Assembly: GCA_028717785.1 (NCBI GenBank)
Contig: JAQUND010000001.1
Coordinates: 1 to 64,000 of the forward strand
DNA length: 64,000 nucleotides
Direction: 5' to 3'
Source of the DNA: Candidatus Nanoarchaeia archaeon
GTDB taxonomy: Archaea; Nanoarchaeota; Nanoarchaeia; SCGC-AAA011-G17; JAFCDX01
This document shows positions 29,999 to 39,018 of this stretch, piece after piece (within the stretch, counting starts at the first letter, position 1; every line of letters starts with the position of its first letter). Below the pieces are notes generated by a model. That model had not been told where the DNA came from. It was given only the letters and a program-made list of their open reading frames with translations, and did not search any database. A program made the translations under genes and the position numbers.

Positions 29999-30532
29999 TC
30001 AGTCTATGAATAGCAATAAATTATGACTTTCGCTGTCCTCCTCTATACGGGGAGGCATATTTTCTGGGGTTTCATTTGTTTCTTCTTCTGGCTCTTCAAT
30101 TATATCAGGTATATCATTTATATATCTATCTAAACTAGTTAAATCTTGTTCAGGTTTTAATGATCTGATTAACATATATGCTTTATCCTTAATCTTTCCA
30201 TCAATTAAGCCTTGACTTTCAAATAACTTTATTTCATCATCTTCAACAAGACGTACGATCTTTCTTTCTTCCTTTCCTTCAATTAAAACATATTTACCTG
30301 TTGGTTTTCCTTTAGAAAATTTAGTAATATCTTTTTTAAAAATTCCCCCTCTTCCTTTTACCCATTTTCTAAAACTATCTGTTGACATATTAGAAGGTAG
30401 TAAAGTTATAGATTCACCATTAATTATATTGACAATAACATTATCTATAGAATTAGGATAAATTTCTTCTATTTTAAGATCTCTAACAGTATAGTTTAAT
30501 TCTTCTTCAGTAATATTTTTAATTTTCTTCAT
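29999..30532 (-). CDS. Hypothetical protein, 177 aa, with acidic C-terminus
   Basis: N-terminal about 110 residues basic and beta-rich (KGRGGIFKKDITKFSKG); the C-terminal 40 residues are very acidic and Pro-rich, like regulatory or ssDNA-binding-protein tails. No family assigned. Confidence 0.6.
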   Translation of the reverse strand: MKKIKNITEEELNYTVRDLKIEEIYPNSIDNVIVNIINGESITLLPSNMSTDSFRKWVKGRGGIFKKDITKFSKGKPTGKYVLIEGKEERKIVRLVEDDEIKLFESQGLIDGKIKDKAYMLIRSLKPEQDLTSLDRYINDIPDIIEEPEEETNETPENMPPRIEEDSESHNLLLFID

Positions 30533-30740
30533 TTTCAGATAATTTAAAATTAAATAATATAAGCGTTATTTCTGCTTCTAGACTTTTAAAATTTTTAGAA
30601 TCTAAAAGACTTTTAGCTTTATAAATCCAAGTTTCTTCTTTTATTTCAAGTTCATCATCCAATAAATACTCGGATACGCCTATTATACCTTTTGATTTAT
30701 AAATATTTAATACATCTTTTATTTTAGCTAATTTTTTCAA
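30519..30740 (-). CDS. Hypothetical protein, 73 aa
   Basis: Small helical acidic protein, unrecognised. Overlaps the next gene by 14 nt and follows the 31164 gene by 4 nt. Confidence 0.55.
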   Translation of the reverse strand: MKKLAKIKDVLNIYKSKGIIGVSEYLLDDELEIKEETWIYKAKSLLDSKNFKSLEAEITLILFNFKLSENEEN

Positions 30741-30744
30741 AGAA

Positions 30745-31164
30745 TTATTTTAATTCTTTTTGTATTTTATCAAATTCTTTAATTTCTTTTATCATTTGTT
30801 CTGGATAAAATCTAAGAGCATCTCTTATTAATTTTGGATCCTTTCCATAAAAACGACAATATTGAGAAATAAGTTCTGAAGAAATATTTATTTTCTTTTC
30901 CTTTTCTTCTTTAGCTTTTTTTACCCCTGTAATAAACATCCAAAATGGGGTTTTGGTATATTTTTTTCTTAAAAATTGTTGCCAAAAATCAATAGTAGCT
31001 TCCATATTAATTTTTGTATTCTGTAACATATTTGCTTGAATAGGAAAATTAATAGCCATTCTTCTTTGAATCATAAAAAAATTTTTTCTTTTATCCCCTT
31101 TTGTTGCATCTGCATAAATGGCAGGGGATTCAAACATAGCTTTAGTAAGTTCAAAAAGTTCCAT
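30745..31164 (-). CDS. Helical protein, 139 aa (possible replication accessory)
   Basis: Start placed at MELFELTKAMF because the region upstream encodes another small protein. FFMIQRRMAINFPIQANML and FWQQFLRKKY..TPFWMF are distinctive aromatic/helical segments. It lies in the replication-gene half, and I considered a clamp-loader small subunit, but cannot confirm this. Confidence 0.6.
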   Translation of the reverse strand: MELFELTKAMFESPAIYADATKGDKRKNFFMIQRRMAINFPIQANMLQNTKINMEATIDFWQQFLRKKYTKTPFWMFITGVKKAKEEKEKKINISSELISQYCRFYGKDPKLIRDALRFYPEQMIKEIKEFDKIQKELK

Positions 31165-31285
31165 TTTTATTGGATTTCTTAAGTTTAGGTTTCCATTGTT
31201 CTCCACACCAAGTACATATATACTTATCAATAGAAAATACAATATGATCCGTTTTTTTACAATATGGGCATTTTCTTTTACTCAT
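31151..31285 (-). CDS. Zinc-ribbon protein, 44 aa
   Basis: CPYCKK and, 17 residues later, CTWCGE form a complete four-Cys zinc ribbon. A paired-TTAAC promoter ends 20 bp before its ATG, and its 3' end overlaps the next gene's start. Possibly a small transcription or RNA-binding factor. Confidence 0.65.
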   Translation of the reverse strand: MSKRKCPYCKKTDHIVFSIDKYICTWCGEQWKPKLKKSNKNGTF

Positions 31286-31302
31286 AGTTTATAGCTAATA
31301 TG

Positions 31303-31358
31303 CTAATATAATAAAAAAGTTCATATTATAAAATTTTTTATTGTTAAATAAGAGTTAA
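31303..31358 (-). promoter_or_regulatory. Paired-TTAAC promoter of the zinc-ribbon operon
   Basis: TTAAC-N6-TTAAC-N32-TATATTAG on the minus strand. Confidence 0.7.
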
Positions 31359-31362
31359 AAAA

Positions 31363-31393
31363 GGGTCTTAGTTAATCTAAGACCCTTGATAAT
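31363..31393 (-). terminator. Terminator of the flotillin gene
   Basis: AAGGGTCTTAG / CTAAGACCCTT hairpin followed by six T on the minus strand, 30 nt after the flotillin stop. Confidence 0.85.
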
Positions 31394-31421
31394 AAATAAT
31401 TTATTATATAAAAAAAGTATT

Positions 31422-32984
31422 TTATTTTTTATCTTCTTTTTTAGTAGTTTCTTCAACTGCAGGGAATAAATCATTAGTTTTTACTCCAAGAAAATTAAAT
31501 AATTTACTCATATCAAATCCTGTTCCTTTTGCAGCTTCTGCAAATTTAGAAAGTATTTCTATTGGGATAGAACCAAATTTACCAACAGAGGACCCCCCAT
31601 TTCCTTGACCCCCGAAATCAATAACTTTGATTTCTTTAATATTGGAAAGATGAGCAGTAGAAGCAGCCATAACTCCTGCAAATTCTTTAATCATATTAGG
31701 AGCAAGAGTTTGTAATGCATTAAGTATTTCAAGGAATTTACCTGTTTGATCTAATTTAGCATAAGCTTCTGCTTTTTCTTTAATACCACTAGCTTCACCA
31801 GATAATTTAGCATAAATAGCTTTACCTTCTGCTTCCCCCATTTTAATTATTTTAGCAGCATCTCCATCAGCTTCTGCTACTTTAGTAAGACGTATACGTT
31901 CAGCTTCACCTTCTGCTTTTTTAATAGCAGCTTGTTTTTCTCCATCTGCTTCCAAAATCTTCGACTGTTGTGAACCTTCAGCATTTACAATTCGAGATTT
32001 CTTTTCAGCTTCAGCAGGAACTATTTTTTCAGCAAGAAATCTTTTTTCTTCTTTTACTGCGCGAGCTGTTTCTACTTTTGTTTGAGCAATTTCTTGTGCA
32101 GCTTCAGTTTCAGCTTGAGCTTCTACAACGGATTTCAAAGCTTTAGCTTGTGCAAGAGGTCCAGCTTGTGCAGCTATTTCATTTTGAGTATTAACAAGGG
32201 CAACCATTTCTGCTTTCTTTACATCCCTTTGTTTATTGGATTCATAAATTTGCATTTCATTAGCATTAGCAGCTTCAATACCTTCTCTCTTAGCAACTGA
32301 AGTTTTTTGTAATGAATCTCTTTCAGATATAGCTGTACCAATTTCAGCATCTTTTTTAATTTGGGAAGCTCTACTACGACCTAAATTTTTGATATAATCA
32401 ACACTATCTCGAATATCTTGAATATTTAAGAAGTCTATATTTATACCCATTTTATTAAAATCATCATTAGCTTCTTCCAATACAGCTTTATTTAATTCGG
32501 ATTTATCCCCAATAAGAGCTTCCATAGTCATTTTTCCTACTACTGCTCTTAAATGGCCTTCCAGATTCTGAAGAATAATTTTATTTATTTCATCATCATC
32601 TCTTCCTAAAAATCTTTCAATTGCTACTCGAAGCAAATTAATTTCAGATGAGAATTTAACATTAGCTACTCCTTCTACTGTTGTCATAACTCCATCTTTA
32701 TTTGGAGCATTTTCAACTCTTACAGGAAGCATACGATTAGATAAATTCATAAATTCAACTTCCTCTAAAATAGGAATTTTAAATACTCCACCGCCGGCAA
32801 CAACACGATATCCTTTTTCTACCGAATTTCCCGTAGCATCTTTTACCATCCTTTTACGCCCATAAATAACTGCTGCCATATTAGGCGGGATCCTTATATA
32901 ATTTTTGCTAATAAAAGCCATTAGAGAAGCAAATAATATAATTGCTCCTAAAATAATACCTCCTACAATAAAAAGTCCATTCAT
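31422..32984 (-). CDS. Flotillin (SPFH-domain) protein
   Basis: 520 aa, the length of bacterial FloT/YqiK. N-terminal membrane insertion helix (residues 4-24), SPFH domain from about 30 to 215 (SNRMLPVRVENAPN, GHLRAVVGKMTMEAL, LNIQDIRD), then a long Glu/Ala-rich helix with the flotillin EAEGKA-type repeats (250-400) and a C-terminal oligomerisation part. Flotillins scaffold membrane microdomains. It is followed upstream by an NfeD-like gene, the usual bacterial pairing, and is rarely reported in phages. Confidence 0.9.
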   Translation of the reverse strand: MNGLFIVGGIILGAIILFASLMAFISKNYIRIPPNMAAVIYGRKRMVKDATGNSVEKGYRVVAGGGVFKIPILEEVEFMNLSNRMLPVRVENAPNKDGVMTTVEGVANVKFSSEINLLRVAIERFLGRDDDEINKIILQNLEGHLRAVVGKMTMEALIGDKSELNKAVLEEANDDFNKMGINIDFLNIQDIRDSVDYIKNLGRSRASQIKKDAEIGTAISERDSLQKTSVAKREGIEAANANEMQIYESNKQRDVKKAEMVALVNTQNEIAAQAGPLAQAKALKSVVEAQAETEAAQEIAQTKVETARAVKEEKRFLAEKIVPAEAEKKSRIVNAEGSQQSKILEADGEKQAAIKKAEGEAERIRLTKVAEADGDAAKIIKMGEAEGKAIYAKLSGEASGIKEKAEAYAKLDQTGKFLEILNALQTLAPNMIKEFAGVMAASTAHLSNIKEIKVIDFGGQGNGGSSVGKFGSIPIEILSKFAEAAKGTGFDMSKLFNFLGVKTNDLFPAVEETTKKEDKK

Positions 32985-33024
32985 AATTTTTTGTTTTAAA
33001 ATTTATAACTATGTTTAAAAATGT

Positions 33025-33561
33025 TTAATTTTCTTTACTAACTATTATAGTATTACCTACTCGACCAGTAATTTTTACTTTATCATGACGTTCAAGTTTT
33101 TTACTATTCATTTCTTGAGCCATAAATAATTGATCTCCCCCAGTAGAATCTATTTTTATCTGAGCTAATCCACTATTAGTAGTTTCTATAGTTACCATTG
33201 CAATTTTTCCAATAAAACTATCAGAATCTACATTACTATTTCCCTGGAATCCATATACAAATTTCATTAAATACCAAACTCCTAATCCTGTAACTACCCC
33301 TGATAGTATACCTGTAATCACTTGTAAATGTAGAGGAGAATGATTTAAATAAAGTATACCCCCTCCTATCCCAAAAGCAAGCATAAAAGCAAATATTACT
33401 CGTAAAGAGAATATTTTAGGACTATCAGCATGACCCGCATCTCCATGCCCTAGATCTATTTCATGATGAAAATCAAAATCATGATGAAATTCCCCAAAGA
33501 TAAGGGAACCCAAAAGACCCAAGGAACCTAATAAAAGAAATAATAAATATAAATTTCCCAT
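33025..33561 (-). CDS. NfeD-like membrane protein
   Basis: 178 aa. Three or four hydrophobic spans (about residues 4-22, 51-70, 76-98), with a His/Asp-rich loop after the first, and a C-terminal OB-fold-like beta domain (FIGKIAMVTIETTNSGLAQIKID onward). This is the layout of short NfeD/YuaF proteins that accompany flotillins. It precedes the flotillin gene by 40 nt, so they likely act together. Confidence 0.82.
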   Translation of the reverse strand: MGNLYLLFLLLGSLGLLGSLIFGEFHHDFDFHHEIDLGHGDAGHADSPKIFSLRVIFAFMLAFGIGGGILYLNHSPLHLQVITGILSGVVTGLGVWYLMKFVYGFQGNSNVDSDSFIGKIAMVTIETTNSGLAQIKIDSTGGDQLFMAQEMNSKKLERHDKVKITGRVGNTIIVSKEN

Positions 33562-33572
33562 TTTTTAAAATA

Positions 33573-33953
33573 TTAATGATTAGTTTTCCAAGGAAAAGGA
33601 CGTAAAGTTTTTTTAACATCCGTATTTATTTCTGCATTAGAAATTTCTTTAGAAGTTTCTTCTTTAGAAATCTCTTTATGGATTTCTTCTTTTGGAGAAT
33701 TTGATGTTTTTCTGAGAAAAGAAGTTTCATAATTGGATTTAATCTCATCCATTTTATCTTTTTTAACTTCTGATACTACAACATAAAAAACATCTACTAA
33801 TTGAAAAAATCCAGACCATATATATTTGCCTGACTTATTTATTTCTAAAATTAAATTTTCTAGATATTTTTCAGGGGTCACACCTTTTCGGGAAGATTCT
33901 ATTTGAAGTTCCGCACAAAGATTTTTTAAAGTTAATACCTTTTTGTATTCCAT
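33573..33953 (-). CDS. Hypothetical protein, 126 aa
   Basis: N-terminal 75 residues look like a small alpha/beta domain; the tail (KEEIHKEISKEETSKEISN) is a charged low-complexity stretch. Same operon as NfeD and flotillin by spacing. Family unknown. Confidence 0.55.
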   Translation of the reverse strand: MEYKKVLTLKNLCAELQIESSRKGVTPEKYLENLILEINKSGKYIWSGFFQLVDVFYVVVSEVKKDKMDEIKSNYETSFLRKTSNSPKEEIHKEISKEETSKEISNAEINTDVKKTLRPFPWKTNH

Positions 33954-33989
33954 GTTATTAATTTTATTTTGTTGAATATATTTAAATCA

Positions 33990-35159
33990 TTAAAATAAGG
34001 ACTTATTTAAATTTATTCTATCCATTTCTCCAAATATCGAAGCTTCTTTACCTGATTTTTTATAGGAAGGATCAATATATTTTGTTCCTTCTAATAAAGA
34101 TACCATATTTATTGAATGAGGTCTAATATTAGATTTATCTAATTCTTCTTTAATTTTTTCTGAAAATAATTTAACAATATCACGAGGGAATAAATTTTTA
34201 TCTAAAACAACTAATTTCATTTGTCTCTTTATTCTTTCCTCCATATTAAAAGAAGGCTTATGACCTGCAATTTTTTCAATTTGTTCAAATATAAGATCTT
34301 TTTTATTTAATAAATCTTGAGGCCTTTTAACCCCTACTGTTTCTACTATTTTTTTATATTTAGAATCTGTTATTCGAACTTCTTTATCTTCCCCGTTTTT
34401 ATCCTTAACTAACCATGTATAAATTGCCGGAACATTATCTCCATCATCCCCACAAAATATTTTATTCATAGCTACTTCAATTCCATCCACTACTTCAACT
34501 TTTATTTTTGAATCATCTGCAATTTTTTTAAAATCTTCTTTATCGACATCAATTGATCTATCAAATATATCTCCAATGTCTGAATCTTCAAGCCAATTAA
34601 TAAAATTAGTAGGAACAAAAAGTTTTTTAGAAGAATTTTTTCCTTGAGTAAAAGGATTAAATACAGTACTAAAATAAATTTTACCACTAACTTCAAATGA
34701 ATCAACTAATTGTTTCACATCTTTATCAGCTGATACTAAAATAACATGTTGATTTTGTTTATAAAGTAATTCATCTCTCCATAATGCCATTAAATCATCA
34801 GCTTCTGCTCCTTCAATACATGAAATAATAAATCCATTATTTTCCATTATCTCTGAAAAATCAGTCATAATTTCAAAAACTTTATCCCAATTTATATGAG
34901 CTGCTTTAGTTCTTTGACCTTTATATCCTTCGTTTTCATCAATGGGAATATCTTTTCTCCATGATCTAGAATCCATAGCAAATAAAACTCTAGATGGATT
35001 TAATTGCCTAATTACTTGAGAAACATCTGTAGTAACTTTTCTCATTAATTGATCTAATTCAGATTTATTATCAAATGTATATTGTTTTGTTCCATAACCC
35101 CCAACAATAAATAAGGATCTAAAGAACATATTACTAATATCAAATACTGCGTTAGTCAT
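33990..35159 (-). CDS. 5'-3' exonuclease / RNase H (FEN family, T4 RNase H-like)
   Basis: 389 aa. Metal-site residues sit in FDISNMFFRSL (start), MDSRSWRK, AEADDLMALW (about residue 118), SADKDVKQLV (about 143) and CGDDGDNVP (about 236), the last being the helix-hairpin-helix DNA-binding region. These are the PIN/FEN signatures of T4 RNase H, which removes RNA primers. Has its own paired-TTAAC promoter; the clamp loader is nearby. Confidence 0.88.
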   Translation of the reverse strand: MTNAVFDISNMFFRSLFIVGGYGTKQYTFDNKSELDQLMRKVTTDVSQVIRQLNPSRVLFAMDSRSWRKDIPIDENEGYKGQRTKAAHINWDKVFEIMTDFSEIMENNGFIISCIEGAEADDLMALWRDELLYKQNQHVILVSADKDVKQLVDSFEVSGKIYFSTVFNPFTQGKNSSKKLFVPTNFINWLEDSDIGDIFDRSIDVDKEDFKKIADDSKIKVEVVDGIEVAMNKIFCGDDGDNVPAIYTWLVKDKNGEDKEVRITDSKYKKIVETVGVKRPQDLLNKKDLIFEQIEKIAGHKPSFNMEERIKRQMKLVVLDKNLFPRDIVKLFSEKIKEELDKSNIRPHSINMVSLLEGTKYIDPSYKKSGKEASIFGEMDRINLNKSLF

Positions 35160-35169
35160 AATATTGGGA

Positions 35170-35226
35170 TAAATGTAAATATAAAATAAGATTAAAAATT
35201 TAATTTTTTTGTTAAAGAAATGTTAA
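35170..35226 (-). promoter_or_regulatory. Paired-TTAAC promoter of the exonuclease gene
   Basis: TTAAC-N6-TTAAC then TACATTTA on the minus strand; spacing to the box is one base longer than at most other sites. Confidence 0.65.
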
Positions 35227-35230
35227 AAAA

Positions 35231-35665
35231 TTATTGAAGTAATGTAGCTTTAGCTAAAAAATGTTCCCCATCAGTATCTTCTAATAGTTCATGTTTACCA
35301 GAAATACAAATAGCTTTTATTTCGGACCCCCACAAATCTTCATATGGAATTTGATCTATAATTTCTCCTATATCTGGTTTATAAAAAAATCTAGATGAAG
35401 ATTTAACTAAATAAGTAATTTCTTTATAAACACTTAATCCTTCAATGGGGGTTTCTTCTGTGTTATCACTTTGAAAATTAGGACTAATAGATCTAGGATC
35501 TTTAATAATTTCTTTTAAAGTTTTTTCATTTAAAGGATAATATCCTTTTTTTCCTAATTTATTTTCTAATTTTACTAATTTTATATCAGATAATACTTTT
35601 CTGATATTCAAATCATCAGTTTTTTCGTATCTATAATATAATCCTTGAATAGTAAATTTTTCCAT
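35231..35665 (-). CDS. Hypothetical protein, 144 aa, possible read-through partner
   Basis: Unrecognised alpha/beta protein. Its ATG is in the same frame as, and two codons after, the TAG that ends the preceding gene (TAT TAG CAA ATG), so UAG read-through would fuse both into about 225 residues. Confidence 0.6.
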   Translation of the reverse strand: MEKFTIQGLYYRYEKTDDLNIRKVLSDIKLVKLENKLGKKGYYPLNEKTLKEIIKDPRSISPNFQSDNTEETPIEGLSVYKEITYLVKSSSRFFYKPDIGEIIDQIPYEDLWGSEIKAICISGKHELLEDTDGEHFLAKATLLQ

Positions 35666-35668
35666 TTG

Positions 35669-35908
35669 CTAATATTTATATGTATAAGGTTCTCTACTAA
35701 ATAATACTTTTTTACCTTGACTTTCTAATTTATTTTTAATAGCAAAAGCTAATTCAGTAAAAGTATTAAAATCCCCATATTCATAAATTCCATGACATCC
35801 TGGATGAAAATCCCAAAAATTTCCTTCCATGATACATTTATTATTTAAAATAATCTTTGCCATTTCACATGACATATCTACTTGAATAATAATTTCATCA
35901 AATGTCAT
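35669..35908 (-). CDS. Hypothetical protein, 79 aa, TAG-terminated
   Basis: Small protein with several His/Cys in the middle (DFHPGCHGIYEYGDF); no family named. Ends in TAG directly in frame with the next gene. Confidence 0.6.
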   Translation of the reverse strand: MTFDEIIIQVDMSCEMAKIILNNKCIMEGNFWDFHPGCHGIYEYGDFNTFTELAFAIKNKLESQGKKVLFSREPYTYKY

Positions 35909-35924
35909 AAGTCTTTATTAATAA

Positions 35925-36878
35925 TTAATTTAATATTTGTTGAATCCGAAAAACTAATGCTAATAAAGTTATTAAAGGATCAATCACAAAAGATTTTTTA
36001 TATTGATAATCAGCTATTTCAATAATAACCCCCGGTAATTTATCTAATTTAGCTGGAACAATATTTTTTAAGTAATCTGGAAAATCATTACCAAATGCCA
36101 TGAAAGCTGCATCTATTTGAGAACTATATTGATTAATTATAAATTTATAATTATCATGAGGTTTTGTTGGAGGCTGAAGACATAAATGAAATAAATCTCT
36201 AAAATCAGAACTGGTTGCAATATTTTCTAAGGTTAAAGATTTTTCCCCCCGAATATAAAGAGATTGAATTGTATTCATAATAGCTCTCATATCAGGAAAA
36301 TCATTTTTAATAAAAGTTTTAATTATATCTTCAGAATAAGTTATTCCTGCAGCTTTAAGAATTGCAGCAACTCTTTTTTGGTATTCAGCTAATAAATAAA
36401 TTTCTTCTTCTTTATTAATAGGATCATATGGAATTTTTTCAAATCTGGATTTTTGTATAGGTTCTGGAATTTTTTGAATAATATTACAAGAAGCTATAAA
36501 TCTAGTAGTTACAGCAAATTTTTCCATAAATGCTTTAAAAGCATTAAAAAATTCAGAAGTTGCTCCATCAAGTTCATCTAATATAACACATTTAAGTTTT
36601 TCTTTACCCCCATCAAGTGACATTGATGAACAAAAATTAGCTATTTTTTCTCTTACTGTATCAATACCTCTCTCTTCTGAAGCATTAATATAAAGATAAG
36701 GGTGATCTTTTGCTATAATAAACAGGGAAGATGTTTTACCAGTTCCCGGAGAGCCATAAAGAAGAAGATTTTGTATAAGACCTTTTTCTAATTGTTTAAT
36801 AACTCTCGGGGGAGCAATAAGTTGTTCTAATTTTTGGGGCCGAAATTTTTCTGTAAATAATTGAGTTTCTATATTCAT
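35925..36878 (-). CDS. Clamp loader large subunit (T4 gp44 / RFC-like AAA+ ATPase)
   Basis: 317 aa. Walker A LLYGSPGTGKTS (about residues 38-49), Walker B CVILDELDGA (about 94-103), sensor-1-region ASCN, and KSRFE in place of the SRC box. A helical C-terminal collar follows. Loads the sliding clamp for the phage polymerase. The neighbouring FEN exonuclease supports a replication cluster. The start overlaps the Nudix gene stop (ATGA). Confidence 0.92.
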   Translation of the reverse strand: MNIETQLFTEKFRPQKLEQLIAPPRVIKQLEKGLIQNLLLYGSPGTGKTSSLFIIAKDHPYLYINASEERGIDTVREKIANFCSSMSLDGGKEKLKCVILDELDGATSEFFNAFKAFMEKFAVTTRFIASCNIIQKIPEPIQKSRFEKIPYDPINKEEEIYLLAEYQKRVAAILKAAGITYSEDIIKTFIKNDFPDMRAIMNTIQSLYIRGEKSLTLENIATSSDFRDLFHLCLQPPTKPHDNYKFIINQYSSQIDAAFMAFGNDFPDYLKNIVPAKLDKLPGVIIEIADYQYKKSFVIDPLITLLALVFRIQQILN

Positions 36879-37435
36879 TCTCCTGAATCATTAAAAATTT
36901 CCAAAGCTAAATTTGCTGCCATTACAATTCTTTCTTCGTGATTAAATGCAAAATCATATTCTATTAAATCCAACAATTCCACCCATTTAATCTCATCTAT
37001 TTCAGAATTTTTAAAATTTAAAATTTCTAAAGGTAAAGATTTTTCTTCTAAAAAATCAAATATAGTAATATAGGATAAAGATACATTTTGTCTATTTTCA
37101 GAAGGATCTGTGTTCACAAAAAATGGTTGTTCATCATTATTGAACAATAATTGATTTTTATAATTTGGTAAATATAGAGAAGTTTCTTCATAAAATTCTC
37201 TAATCAAAGCTTCATATCCAGTTTCATCCCAATCTAAATATCCACAAGGTAAACACCATTTTCCTGGAGAATCTGGCATATTTTTAGATCTTTTTTCGAT
37301 AAGCGTATAAACTTTTTTATTCCATTGAGCAAGTATTACTCCTACTACTGCAACACTTCGACTTTCCCAAATAGTTTTACCTCCTACTTTATATTCTGTA
37401 TTAGGTTTATTTTCAAATATAGGTTTTTTTATCAT
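36875..37435 (-). CDS. Nudix hydrolase
   Basis: 186 aa. Nudix box GYLDWDETGYEALIREFYEE then TSL (about residues 66-88), with G, E, REF-EE residues kept. An N-terminal strand set (VAVVGVILAQWNKKVYTLIEKR) is typical. The wide substrate range prevents naming the target; NAD-type dinucleotides, ADP-ribose or nucleotides are all possible given the gene set here. Confidence 0.85.
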   Translation of the reverse strand: MIKKPIFENKPNTEYKVGGKTIWESRSVAVVGVILAQWNKKVYTLIEKRSKNMPDSPGKWCLPCGYLDWDETGYEALIREFYEETSLYLPNYKNQLLFNNDEQPFFVNTDPSENRQNVSLSYITIFDFLEEKSLPLEILNFKNSEIDEIKWVELLDLIEYDFAFNHEERIVMAANLALEIFNDSGE

Positions 37436-37473
37436 TTTAGAATTAAATTAATTTTTTATTGTTGTTTTATACT

Positions 37474-38622
37474 TTATAATTTATAATGGGTTTTACGAAT
37501 ATCCAATAATAAATTTAATGCCCATTCTTTATCAACCTCTTTAGGTAAATTGGATTTTTCAAAAACATCATCTAAATTAGCTATTAGATTTTCAGCTTCT
37601 TTTAATAAGTCATCATATTCATATTCGCCCTTTCGTATACTCATAAGTTTTTTAATTTCTTCAAGAGTTCTTCTAACCCTTAATTCTCCATTAGCCATTT
37701 CATGAGCCATTAAAAGTAAACGATAAGTATGCATCATATTTTTGGAATCATAGTTTTTACCATGTTCCTTATTCATTTTAAATCTATTTTCATTTCGATT
37801 TTTTAACCAATCTTGATATTCTTGATATTTTTTACAATGAGAAGAATATCCATCTTTATTAAAAACTAAAGTTGCACATGGTTTTAATCCTTTAGGTATA
37901 GAAGTTAATTGTATATCATTAGAGGTTTCTTCATTTGAAACTATTCCTGCGAATTTTCCAGTATTATAATACATCTCATCATATAATGCATATGTATCTT
38001 TAGCATGATCTATTGCAGCTAAACCAAAATCAGATTGAGAAAATTTGATTTTTCTAAACCAATTAAAACAATTAAAATAATGGTTATCACTATAATTTAC
38101 TAGCCATTCTTTAAAAGATTTAGATCCTCCACTACGAAGAAGAACATAGCAAAAATCCAAAACAGTTTTTCTTTGCATTTGAGATTCTTCCCAATTTATT
38201 TTTTTGTTGTATCCTCGAGCTTTTTGAATTTGATCAATTGCATAACCCGCAAAAGTCCATCTAACTCTTTTGGTTAAAAAATGTTCTTTTTGAGATGTAA
38301 TTACTTCAAATTCAGGTTTAATAATTTTAATACAATCTTTAGGGGCTGCAATCATTTCTAAAATATTTGGATTATTACCTTGAAGTAACTGCATAAATCT
38401 ACCTAACTCATAAAAAGTTATATCATTTTTTTCATCTGAAATTTGTTCAACCCACCCATATTTAAGAGCATGTTCTAAAGGTTGAATAAAAACTCCTCGA
38501 ATATCAACATCAGACTCTGGGGTAGCTGTACCATATGCATGAGAACCCATAATAGTTTCCATAATTATAAGATCTTCATCATGGAGTTCTTCAATAGTAA
38601 AATTAGATTTATTGTAGCCCAT
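37474..38622 (-). CDS. Predicted nucleotidyltransferase (RlaP / YcgL-like)
   Basis: About 383 aa from MGYNKSN. MGSHAYGTATPESDVDIRG is the polymerase-beta-type active site, with the two metal-binding Asp in DVD. The rest fits the RlaP-like family, found near RNA ligases and RNA-repair genes in bacteria and phages. Here three RNA-repair-type genes lie within 12 kb. The activity is unproven. Confidence 0.78.
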   Translation of the reverse strand: MGYNKSNFTIEELHDEDLIIMETIMGSHAYGTATPESDVDIRGVFIQPLEHALKYGWVEQISDEKNDITFYELGRFMQLLQGNNPNILEMIAAPKDCIKIIKPEFEVITSQKEHFLTKRVRWTFAGYAIDQIQKARGYNKKINWEESQMQRKTVLDFCYVLLRSGGSKSFKEWLVNYSDNHYFNCFNWFRKIKFSQSDFGLAAIDHAKDTYALYDEMYYNTGKFAGIVSNEETSNDIQLTSIPKGLKPCATLVFNKDGYSSHCKKYQEYQDWLKNRNENRFKMNKEHGKNYDSKNMMHTYRLLLMAHEMANGELRVRRTLEEIKKLMSIRKGEYEYDDLLKEAENLIANLDDVFEKSNLPKEVDKEWALNLLLDIRKTHYKL

Positions 38623-38652
38623 AAAAAAATTATATTTGTCTAAATAATAGAT

Positions 38653-38708
38653 CAAATATAATTTAAACTTTAAGGATACAATAAATAAATTTGTTAAATT
38701 TTAGTTAA
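38653..38708 (-). promoter_or_regulatory. Paired-TTAAC promoter of the nucleotidyltransferase gene
   Basis: TTAAC-N6-TTAAC-N32-TATATTTG on the minus strand; the distal repeats overlap the end of the upstream gene. Confidence 0.75.
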
Positions 38709-39014
38709 TATTTCTTTAACTTCATCATAAGAAGTAATCTTTCCTCTAAGAAAATTAGCAAAAAGATTTTCTTCAGGCATCTTTAACAATTTTAGTTCAG
38801 TATTCATATTTTCTTCCAACTTTTCTATCTCTTTAAAAGCTTTATTTTTAACTACTGTACGTTGAGATGAAAAATCATCGATAGGAGCACTTAACTCCAG
38901 TTTTTTAACAATTGCATCAGCTAAAAATTGAGGATTAAAATTTACTGATGGATCTAATTTTCCTGCCAACCCCATTTGGAGTACTTCTATTATAATATCT
39001 TTATTACTTTTCAT
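38694..39014 (-). CDS. Hypothetical protein, about 106 aa
   Basis: Start at MKSNKD. Helical, charged, unrecognised. The last bases contain one half of the next gene's promoter. Confidence 0.55.
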   Translation of the reverse strand: MKSNKDIIIEVLQMGLAGKLDPSVNFNPQFLADAIVKKLELSAPIDDFSSQRTVVKNKAFKEIEKLEENMNTELKLLKMPEENLFANFLRGKITSYDEVKEILTKI

Positions 39015-39018
39015 ATAG

